NCBI GenBank assembly: GCA_947623455.1
Contig: OX392545.1
Location: forward strand, 24,379,001-24,443,000
DNA length: 64,000 nt
Direction of reading: 5' to 3'
DNA from: Mimachlamys varia
Lineage: Eukaryota; Mollusca; Bivalvia; Pectinida; Pectinidae
A program made the translations under genes and the position numbers. Shown here in pieces: positions 25,001 to 37,000 of the stretch. How positions within the stretch are numbered: the stretch's first letter is position 1; every line of letters starts with the position of its first letter. The notes beneath the pieces were generated by a model. The model was not told the DNA's origin and did no database searches. It saw nothing but the letters and a program-made list of their open reading frames with translations.

Positions 25001-28000
25001 ATCTATAAACAATTCGAGATAACGAAGTTTCCAATAAACAACCTGATAGACAGCGCAGAGTGCTTGATCAACGTACAATTCCAAACCAGGTCTCACACAC
25101 TGATCTTACGAATACCAAGATCTTTCGGAGAATAAATGCATACTCATACAATCAAACGTATAACCATTTTCTCATATTTAATATTAATCAAAATGTTTCA
25201 AATCCATAAGAAATATTTGTATCGTTCTTACGTGATGTTTGCTATTATGGATCTGGGCTATTCATAGAGATCAGTGAGTGTTTCAAAGGTTTGGAACTTA
25301 ATACATAGATATATATATATAATATGTTACACGGAACACCTCGGCAGTTACCGTTTCCATCTGCTCTTTATTGTCGAAGTCAAAGCCTAGCTCTATCTTA
25401 GACTTGAAACAATCCATAATCTCTCCGTGACGAGCCATGTCACTGGCTAGTATCAACATTGTCATAGCCTGGGGGTAGAAAGTTCTTAATATTTATAATC
25501 GGCACAACGCGTCGAAACATCCAACAAATAGCTTGAGGGTAGAAAGTTCTTAATATTATATTTATAATCGGCACAACGCGTCGAAACACCAAACTAATAG
25601 CTTGAGGGTAGAAATTTCTTCATATTCATAATCGGCACAATGCGCCAAAACATCAAGCAAATGGCTTGAGGGTAGAAAGTTCTTAATATTTATAATCGGC
25701 ACAACGCGTCGAAACACCAAACTAATAGCTTGAGGGCAGAAATTTCTTGATATTCGAAATCGGCACAACGCGTCGAAACATCAAGCAAATAACTTGAGTG
25801 TTGAAATCTCTTCATATTTATAATCGTAACAACGGGTCGAAACATCAAATAATAGCTTGAGTGTAGAAATTTCTTCATATTTATAATCGGCACAACGCGT
25901 CGAAAAAACCAAACTAATAGTCCGAGGGAAGGTATTTCTTAATTTTCATAATCGGCACAACACGTCGTAACTTCAAACTAACCGCCAGAGAGTAAAAACT
26001 CATATATATTCATATTCGGTCTAACGCGTCAACAGAACAAACTCATAATTTATATTACTGATAGTAGACATTTCTGTGCATCTGTTACAATGTATCGGTT
26101 CAACTCGTCAAAAGAACATACCCATAGTTGATATCGGTTCAACGCGTCAATATACCAAAAACTGAGAGTTAATATTACTGATAGTAGATATTTCTGTGCA
26201 TCTGTTACAATGTATCGGTTCAACGAGTCAACAGAATATACTCGTAGTTGATATTACTGATAGCAGATATTTCTGTGCATCTGTTACAATGTATCGGTTC
26301 AACGAGTCAACAGAATATACTCGTAGTTGATATTACTGATAGCAGATATTTCTGTGCATCTGTTACAATGTATCGGTTCAATGAGTCAACAGAATATACT
26401 CGTAGTTGAAATTACTGATACTAGATATCTCTGTGTATCTGTTATCGGAACAGCTCGTCAATGTACGACAGTTACCGCCATACTTAAAGCTACTATAAGG
26501 TAAACAATTCTGTACATAAGGCTGATGTGATGGCATATACCGTCTAAAACTGATTATGACGTCATATTTATTGTTTTGTGTGAATTGCTCTGACATATTA
26601 AAGACAGTTACCGAGAAAGTACCAGAAGGAGTTGTAAGGAATCCAGAATAGGAAAATTGAATGAAAAATAGCTATTTGGAATTCAGAGAAATGCCTCGCT
26701 CTTATTCATTAAGTGATATATTGCCAAATTATGTTGTGATATAAATTCTAATCATGTGGCTCTTTCTGATGATTATCAGTGGATATGTATCACGACTTTT
26801 TCCGTGAAGTCGTATTCCAATATGTAGTATTCCATATTAAATTACTGTCCTGTAATGAAAATGTCAATTAGTGGCTTATTTAAAGCTTTCCCGAAGTTGG
26901 GGCTAAACATACTCGACAATTTGTATATACCACAGCCATATATTTTTTTCATTTAACATATAATCCCTACTCGACTGGCATATCATTAGCACATTGACAC
27001 ATTGGTACTTGATAATGACATAAGCTGTAGGTAACATATTTCTACATAATGGCAGTCTAAATACTAGCAGTAAATGTATGGTTATTAAAAATAAAAGGAT
27101 TTATGTAGGTGGATAAAATTGTAGCTACATATATATATAAACAGTAAATAATGAAAACTTTTGACATAATTGATATACATTATGAAAGTGTCGCAACGTT
27201 TCAAGACTGACTGGTCCCTTTTGCCAAGCTTGGATCGAGATGAATTTTAAATTTGATATGTTCATCACATCACTATAATTGCTCACTCAGTCGACAAAGA
27301 AAACAGCAGGTCTTTAAACGTTTGGCACGTCTCAAACAAAAATGATCTGTGCATGAATTATAACGTTGATATAACACTTTTAGAAATTTCTGAATTTCTT
27401 GAAAACAAGTGACACATGTAATATTGAAATAATTGTACACCTTTCAATACTTAAATCAAATACGTGTATTAACTAATACTCAGCAATAAAGATTATTTTA
27501 CCGTAATGGTAAACAGCCTTTAACATTGTATTGCCACACTAACGTTGGATACTGTAAAAATTGGAATTGTTCGCGGTGTAGAAATTTTAGCTTATTTCGC
27601 TGGCATTGCATCTCCGCGAATATATCCACACGCGAACATATTAAACACCGCTCAAACTCCACAGTGCATCGCAGTATTATAGCTATACTTTGCAAATCAG
27701 CATGACTGACACAGCGAAAATTACCACACTGCGAGCAGTTTGGAGGATGACTAAGCGAAAAATTCAACGCGCAAAAATATTGGCTTTATGATTATTATAC
27801 ATTGTTTCAGTAACTCTGTGGTATATTTCATTCCTTTTACTTTATACTTACAGCCCGTATCCGTTTGTAAACTTCTTTATCTGTATTTGCAAAAATGTTG
27901 CATTCTGGGTTGGAGAGTATTTTAAACGCCACTGCACAGTGGTGGTTTTCCAGTGGAGATATGTCATTGTACCGGATAGCCAGCTCAGTTCGGGCGTTGA

Positions 28001-31000
28001 TTTGATAGCTGTAACCAACAAAACAAAAATCAGAGAATGCGTAGGCGTCGTCAAAACCATACTCCGAACTCAAAATCTATAACACAAAGGCAACCTAAGG
28101 AGAAAGGAAATATTCACATGGAGACTTTTGTAGAAGTACAAGAGAATAAGACCAGATGTTCCGGAAGAGAAAGCGTCTGAGCTTATCATTGGTGCTGTTT
28201 GGAGTTTCAGAACATAGTTCCGACAATGACCTGTATTGTGTTTGAATTATTGCAACAAACAATGTACATATACTACCTATAACAGCTAACGAACATGCCA
28301 AGTATATCCAGAGGAACACAGTGTCCATTTGATGGTACCCAAAAAAGTATGACAGAATGGCATTAGAACAATGGGGATATTTACCATTGGCGTTCATATA
28401 AGCTTTAAATACCAGAGAACCGATTGTTGACGTCTAAATTATTAATTTGGATTCCAGTGGCCATAACGTATGCCTATTCATTGAATATTGTGTTTTTCAA
28501 GTTGGCAGTCATACTGACTATGAATGCAAACCGAGGGCAAGACAATGCTTAAAAAGATAATTTGAAGATAACGGCTAAATTTGTGTTGTAAACGTCAACA
28601 AATGCTTAATGACTAAAGCTGAAAAAACAGCCACAAATTCCAGTTTAGAATCCAATCCTAAAGTTTAATTAAACAGCAATAGTAACAGAAACAAGACGGA
28701 ATGAAATGCAATTTGGAGCTTAACAGAAATAGTATTACGTGTTATTGTAGCCCGGATGATCAAGATCGTGACAGATGCAGGAGGTGAGTAGTACGCCCAG
28801 GTCCTCACGTGACATCTTCTCCCAGAGCTTACACAACTGAATCATCCCGTACATCATTTGTGTGACGCAGAAGCAGTGCCGGAAGTTGTGGAAAGGGTTG
28901 TTCCGGTAATTTTCCTGAACACACAGCTGTAACACAATATGACATTGGATTGATTGATTGTCTGTATAACTGAATGTTGACAATATCGTCATTATTGCTA
29001 TTAAGCTTGAAGTCGCGGTAGCCGACGTAATGTGTCTGTCGCTGACTGCTGTAGGTAGGTCTCACAATTAGAGAACAAACAAATCTGAGATTACGAATAC
29101 TGGAGCGTCAACAAAATCATAATACGAACGCAAAATTTATTAAACTTTGGTGAAACTGACTCAATATAATTAAATGTTCAATGAAGTGGTTCATATTTTA
29201 TTATACGTGATTTTTTTGTCATTTGTTCAAAGATACAACACTGACTCGAACCCACAACCTCTTTGTTCGACTTTTACATAATATGTGCACGCATCCAATT
29301 ACGATATATGTGGTACGACCTTTCTAGGACAAGAAAGTGTCACCTACACATGTTGTGGTAAATAATCATACAAAAAGAATATAGACGTCACAATAGTTAT
29401 AAAACATGATACAGATAGCGAACAGACGCTGTATGACGTCATTATGTAGTGTGGTAGTGCGCAAGGTTTAATGAACCACGCTCTGTACTTTCCTGATAAT
29501 TAAGCTGTAAATTGCCTTTAATCAATGTACCAAGTATATAATAACAAGGAAGGAAGCGGCGTGATCAAACGTTCTTTTAAATAGGACATGGTATTTACTG
29601 TCTCCAAAGCTTCAGTGCAATTCCTTGATAGGATAGAATTTTTATGAAGGAATCGTGCTGAATACTGTTAACGAACGTTTTCTGCGTGCAATCAATTATC
29701 GTGGTGATTGAAATCCCCGAAAATTAATCGTCACGAAATAGTTTCAATCAGAGGTATGTTAACTGTAAGAGTATGATACTTTACTGTACAAAGGATTACT
29801 ACTGTATTTATCTCAAAATTAAATCGCCGCAGATAAGTTGTTTCATATGAAAACGCAAAATTAAGCCGCCGCGAAAATAAGTTGGTCTTCAGTAAACTGC
29901 ACTCAAAACAAACGCCTTATTATTATCGATAAACAATAAGTTTTCACGGTTAGGGCAACTTTTTAGACATGTTTTAAAAAGTAGAATATCAATTTTATTA
30001 AATTCTCATTTCAGCAAGGGATTTTGTTTTTAAGCATGTTCGTGATCGGGTTAATGACACGCAATACAACCTTTTATGTTGTTGGATTTTTTTCTCGTTT
30101 TTTTAGTTTTTTTTTTTGTTTGTTTATTTTTGTCTTTATATTTTTTCCGTTTGCAGAAGCTGTATCTTCTATTTAATTAAGTTTTACTTTGAATGGGGTA
30201 AATGATTCAATCAATCATTAAATGTATTCCAAACGTAAATGCGTTTATTGCCTTTGATTCAGACTGATGAGCTGCACTTGGAATAGTCTTGATATGTTAA
30301 CTTTGTATTTAAGCTTTAATAGATATCAAATAGTATTAATGGTCACTTTATTCCCATTGTCTGCTCATACATTTACCATACACCGATGAAATTAACCATA
30401 TATCGACGCACCTGACCCTTCTGCTTCTACATTAGTTTTAGAAATTTTGAATTCCCACCTTTTGGCCCCTAGCTTCACTGAAGAGTCCTTGGAGGACGAA
30501 ACAGCTGTATGGTGCAGTTTAATTAATCTTTTCGGCATATTGTGTCTATTACTGAATTTAAAAGGTGCAGCACATGTGTGTGTTACGTCATCTTTTATTA
30601 TCACATATTAAAGGTCCTGCCCCAGATAGCCTGGTAACGATTTGCCTTTATCTAGTCTACATTGATTCGATACTGGGCAAGTCCATGTGTGTACCATATT
30701 ATATTCACCACAAATAATCTATGTGCTGTCTTGACTTTAAAAAAGTCAAAGAATACCAAAGCGTCAACAAAACTATAATCCAAACTCAATATCGATTAAA
30801 CTAGAGGCAACATAGGAACAAAAGAAAGATTTACATGCAGACTCTTGTTAAATGCACAAGAGAATAAGACCAGGTGTTCCGGAAGTGTAAGCGTATTCTG
30901 CTTTATCGACAACACACGCCATGTAAGTCTTTGCCACATCTAAGTAAACATCAAGTTCTCAAAACGAGAACTGAGTATCATTGTGAATCACAACAAGTAA

Positions 31001-34000
31001 ACACACTTATGAACATACTCAAAAACGTCCATATTTATATCACTTAAAGATACAGAATATTTCTCAATGGGACAAAGATGGCGACCATAAAACTTGATGT
31101 GTCAGATTTGGTCTGATGAAGGTGACCAAGTACGTACTAGTCATTGAAAAGTTGCATAAAAGTATGTATTGGTTGTGTAAAATAATCTTTACATAAATCA
31201 TACATTCCAACTTGTTGAAAATGTAAATGTAATTCTAAAACATAAATTACATTACACAAAAATTTAATTTCGAAATGGAATTAATATATGGTGATAATAG
31301 ACCATGTGTAAACGATCGTTAGTATTATGGTGATATTATGATGATCCATAAAGTTGTTATTATATCTATTTGTAGAATTATATATATATCAATAGAGGTT
31401 TAAATACTTATTTGCTAATATTCACAAGAAACTTACCAGCCAACGCTTCAGCGTGATCGGGTTAATATTGAACTCTGTGACCAGTCCCAACTCGTGGTAC
31501 ATGTGTTCAAGAAGGCTTAACATCTGGAAAAAAGCAATTTGAATATATTGCTATGATGGTTAACTTTCTATATTTTCTTATTTTATCTATTTCTTATCAT
31601 TTCTAATTATGAATTTCATCATTTGATTTTAATATATATTTTAAATTACTTTTAACTATTCATTGTCTTCGTTTATGATGTCCCGTCATCTTCCCTACCC
31701 CCTTTCCAATGGATGGCCAAGTATCTTATCAAGTCATACCAATCTTTATGAAGCTTATAAAATGTGTATTTCAACATTGAATATAATTGAGTTCATAAGT
31801 CTACTCCCGTGTAACAATATATGGTTATAACATGGACCCAATGCTCTGCAATATCACTATTTATATTTCAAAACCTAGTTGTAAATTGACCAGTTAATTT
31901 CCTTCTTGTCGACCGTTCAATCCCCTGGCTATTGCTGATTAATTTTTCGAGCTACGCCCCAAACGTTCTTGAATTTCACTTTGAGGAATAATTGACCGCA
32001 AAACCATAACAATACCGTCATGTAAATATCGGAATTCATCGTATGACCTGATACTATACACTCCTTTTTCCTTGATGCTGTATGTTTTAATCAATGTCAG
32101 TGAAAACCAATATTTCATCAAAGCAGTTTTCATCTATTCGTGATATTAAGCTGTCATGTTTCCTAGTTCAATTTCCACTCGCAGAGAATGCAATTAACAA
32201 TATCGATGAATGGAGCATACCGTGTACAAACAGGGAATTGGACTGGGTTGGCGCTAATGAATTAACAACTAAGATAAACAACAGAACACAATATGTCGCT
32301 TACCAATTAAGATCTGATTCGATCGATAGATAGATAATAAATGCAGAATAATTAACTGCCATTTTGATAACGTTTGATATAACGCTCTATCTAGCCAACA
32401 TATACCACTCTAAAGCGCTTAATTTACATTTGCTCTGCATCCTTCCATTGTACCATTGTAACGCACTGTAAAGGCAATTTGTTATAAGACTGTAACAGTA
32501 ATTGATATTGTGGTGTCATTGATTTCTAATGTGACGTCTGAATTTCATAGTTGTCTTCAATGTATTTACTGTTCACAAAACAATTCGAAATAAAGAAACT
32601 AAATAAAGCACAATATTTCGATCAGAATGTTTATACGAATTATGAACGTTTTATCTAATGTAATGGCTTTATGTATGTTTGCTATTAATTGCAATGTGTG
32701 AACATTTCTTGCTTAATTACAGTAAACATATGTACATTATTCACAATCAATGTAGAAACTTGATAGATGGAAACTGTATAGATGCACGTTATTTAGGCAA
32801 TGGATGTTTTAGCAAATGTTTTTACAGTCCTATAACACGCATTGCTATTGATGACAAACTAGGGATTTATGTAAGTTTGTCAGCAATAACAATGTCTGTT
32901 ATAGGACTAACACTGTTTGCTAAAATGTTCTTTATTTATATTTACATTTTGAAAGAATTGTTGTGCTTTATTTAGTTTTTTTGAACCGTTATGAACAGCA
33001 AATCGAGTGTAGACAACAATGAAATTGATGACGTCACAATAGAGGTTGATGTCGTCACTATAGCAACTGCTGTTATAGTCTGAGGTACTGGGTGTTATAG
33101 GCGTATGACAGCAACTGCCTCTTAGCATTGTGTAAATGAAAAATTGCAGAGCAAATGTAAATATTTAAGGATTAACTTTCTATTTTGTTTAGGTTATCGG
33201 AGTATAACTACAATGGGAAACGGGTAAATTCAATAACCGGCGAAGCCGGTTATGTACAATTTATCCGTTTTCCATTGTAGTTATCCCCCGATAACTTAAA
33301 CAAAATAGAAAGTTTATCCTTATATTTACAGTATATTTCTGTGAAATGTTCGTAACTATTTTGTTCATTATAGTCAAATCTTCGAACACATATTTCATTT
33401 TAAAACTAATAAACGTGGGAATGGTTCAATATATGTAACAGCATGAAATTTGCAAGCTCCGCCCACGTTATATTGTTGGTGACGTCACACAATTGTGTTT
33501 CAAACTGTAGGATTTGCATAGCTCCGCCCACATGTATTGTTGTCGACGTCATAGAAATTTGTCACGTGTTTGACTACAGTTATGCGGTGATAATGATAAT
33601 CTGTTGAGCAATGATTATCGAGTGAATGTCAGTGTAGACTGTAAATATATCATAATAACACTATATGTAATATGACCAATTTAGTTACAGTAACATTTTG
33701 ATATAGAAATGAAATAAAATATTTAAAAACATATTTTGAGGGGAAATTAGTTTAATCAGAAGAAATATTGTTTCAATATATTAAGTGTGAGCACAATGTT
33801 TCAGGCGAATATTAAAAACTTCCAAAAGCATAATTATTTTATGTCATAAGGATATTCCGGTTTAATATAATAGAATATGTCCTCCCTTTGACTAGTATAC
33901 CTAATTCATTTATCATGGAAATGACTGTATTTTTTTTTAATACTTGAAAAGGATAATTAGCATACATATATGTTGAATAGGACTGCATGATGTTTAGTTT

Positions 34001-37000
34001 ATTACACTTGCATGAAACGGATGTTTGTTTTGCCAATATACTATCAGATTAAACATACTAAAATTTAATCTTGTTTGAAACAAGCATTTTCATTGGCTTA
34101 AAAATATATCTAAAAAATATAACGTCGCTTTTGATTGGCTGATGCATCAGCGTAATGAATTGTAACAGAAATGAGTCAATCAATAAAGGGAATTTTCGCA
34201 AGGTATAGAAAAAATCGGAGTGTTCTCTCATTATAAACAGCTTCGCGGTTTATTAAGAGGACACTCCGTTTTTTGTGTTATAACCCCATAACATAAAAAA
34301 TAGATTAAAGCTTATCCTTAAATAAAACAAATATAACAGTGATATGTTTTTTGTTTTGTTGTTGTTTCGTTTTGTTGTTTTAACAGATATACGCTTTGAC
34401 TTGAACTCACCAAGAATAACTTCTGCTAAAATACAAATTACTCCCATTATGGAAATGGTTATTTTCCCTTTAACAAAAATAGAGAATACCGAAACGTCTA
34501 CAAAAACACAATTCGATATCAAAATCAATAAAACTACGGAGATATTTTTTTATAAACGCATGTTCTGAATTAAATTCAACTTTAAGATGACAAAGTACTA
34601 TATTTATAATTTGAAGTGATAATACATGTAGGAGTCATTGAGAACTACTTACCTCATTTGGTTCCCAGTGCCAAATGTCAAACGTTGGCTGTTTCAGGTA
34701 ATCCACTGTTTCCTGGGAAAGCGTGTACTGAGAAAATTCGAAATATTAGAATACATATTTACTAAATATGATATATTCCGCTACACAGGAATGACAGATT
34801 TTGCTTTTTTTTTAATAAATACTACACTAGTGAAAAATATCACTTTTTCTGATTTACCCAATAAGAACGCTGCTTACAAACGACATTTAGGAAAATCAAA
34901 AGCTGTCCCGGTAGATTTTGCTATAAAAATGTAATAAACATAATAATATTTTGATATTTTTCAATCGTGTTACGCTTCCAAAATATTAGCCCTTCTCGTG
35001 AAATATATTTGGTATTAATGAAGACACTGTTAGATATCCTCCAGATATTGAAGTATGATGTCTTTTCTACATTGAAATAACCCGTTATACTTGAGAATCA
35101 AGACGGTGTTGTTTCCTTTCCATTGTTTTAAATGCATTTTAATAATGAATTAGATTCTAATCGTTTTGGGATATAGTTTTGCTGGTAGATTTAGGAGGAC
35201 GAAACAGCTGTAGATTGCAGGTTAATTTTTTTCGGTATACTGTATCTATTACTAAATTTAAAAGGTCAGCATATGTGTGCTTTACGTCATCTTTAATGAT
35301 AGGGAGTGGCAGACTCTGCTGGTAGATTTATTAGTCCCCGAGGTTTGCTGGAGCCTCCATAGCCATAGTTAATATCATTTGAGTACTGGCACGGTACATA
35401 ATATACACATTGACGTAGTACACGATTTGAAATTATACAGAACTAGTTTAATTTTACTTCTAAATTCATAAATTAAAGGAGTTTTACGCACCTGACCCTT
35501 CTGCTTCTACATTAGTTTAGAAATTTTGGAATTCTACCATACTGTATATACTACTAAATTTAAAATGTACAGCATATATTTTGTATGTGGGTGTTTCGTC
35601 ATCTTCTATTAAAGTAACGGTTTTCTTATCAGAAATGATCATTAAACAAGGCTTCAATTCTGCAAAGGAAAATTAGCCTGCATCAATTAGTTATTACCCA
35701 TGTCATGTAGGGGAAAAGCAGTCTCAAGCAAATAATCATAGAAATAATAGAGAATACTGAAGCGTCATCAAAACCACACCTGGAACTCAAACTTGATTAA
35801 AGTAAGGGCAAACTATGAAGAAAGGGGATTGTAGCGGGAAACAGTCGGCAGCAATTAGTTGAAGCTTAAGTCTTTTAATGGGCAATGAGTCTGCAGCTAT
35901 TCCTTGTAACTTTAGTCATGTAAGGGACAATGAGTTTGCAGCAATTAGTTGTAGCTTTTATAATGTAAAGGACAAAAGTCTGCAGTATTCATTGTAACTT
36001 TAGTCATGTAAGGGACTATGAGTCTGCAACAATTAGTTGTAGCTTCAGTCATGTAAGAGACAATGAGTTTGCAGCATTTAGTTGTAGCTTCAGTCATGTA
36101 AGGGACAATGAGTTTCGGCAATTAGTTGTAGCTTTAATAATGTAATGGACAAAAGTCTGCATTTTTTCCTTGTAGCTTTAGTCATGTAAGGGACATTGAG
36201 TTTGCAGCATTTAGTTGTAACTTTAGTCATGTAAGGGACTATGAGTCTGCAGCAATTAGTTGTAGCTTCAGTCATGTACGGGACATTTAGTCTGCAGCAA
36301 TTAGTTGTAGCTTCAGTCATGTAAGGGACATTGAGTCTGCAGCAATTAGTTGTAGCTTCAGTCATGTAAGGGACATTGAGTCTGCAGCAATTAGTTGTAG
36401 CTTCAGTCATGTAAGGGACATTGAGTCTGCAGCAATTAGATGTAGCTTTTGTCATGTAAGGGACATTGAGTCTGCAGCAATTAGTTGTACATTTAGTCAT
36501 GTAAGGGACAATGAAACTGCAGCAATTAGTTGTACCTTTAGTCATGTAAGGGACAATGAAACTGCAGCAATTTGTTGTAGATTTAGTCATGTAAGGGACT
36601 ATAAGTCTGCAGCAATTAGTTGTAGCTGCCGTGATGTAGGAGAAAACTGGCTCAAACACAGCATTATAACTTGTAACAAAGGTACTTGCATCCTAAAAGC
36701 ACTTATGACCCTTTCAGGCAAAATATGTCGTACCTTTTTTGCATTACATCCTATTTTAATGACGGTGCGACGGTATATATACTTGTACATACACACCCAT
36801 TTGACACTAATGACAACACGACAGCTCTGCTGATTGCACGACAGTTCAGGCTAATGGATACGATGAATGCCTTTATTTAGTCTGCACTACATCAATAGTG
36901 GCAGCAATTTCTCAGCATCGATTTTTCAATAAATTATCAAGTGGTTTATCTCTTCATTATACAAGGTGCACTGACGACTTCGAGTGATTAAAGGGGAGCA

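Larger units (their letters stand above)
28927..31436 (-). other. PDE9 intron
   Basis: Contains a repeat A fragment (29095-29145), a tRNA-like relic near 29240-29270 (B-box-like ggttgtgggttcgagtc on the minus strand), reversed dispersed repeat B (30398-30612) and a near full-length repeat A (30745-31095). Sequence at 29650-29900 resembles the CGCGAA-type elements loosely. Confidence 0.5.

Noticed and set aside
25562..25893. Minus-strand open frames of 67-68 codons near PDE9 exon A
   Set aside because: They translate the 64-bp array and have no similarity to PDE9 beyond the shared exon edge.
29235..29300. tRNA gene
   Set aside because: Only a B-box-like segment is present; no acceptor stem or anticodon arm can be drawn, so it is a SINE relic at most.
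36090..36659. 189-codon repetitive protein as a real gene
   Set aside because: It is a pure translation of the 45-bp minisatellite within a PDE9 intron, with no flanking unique coding sequence.
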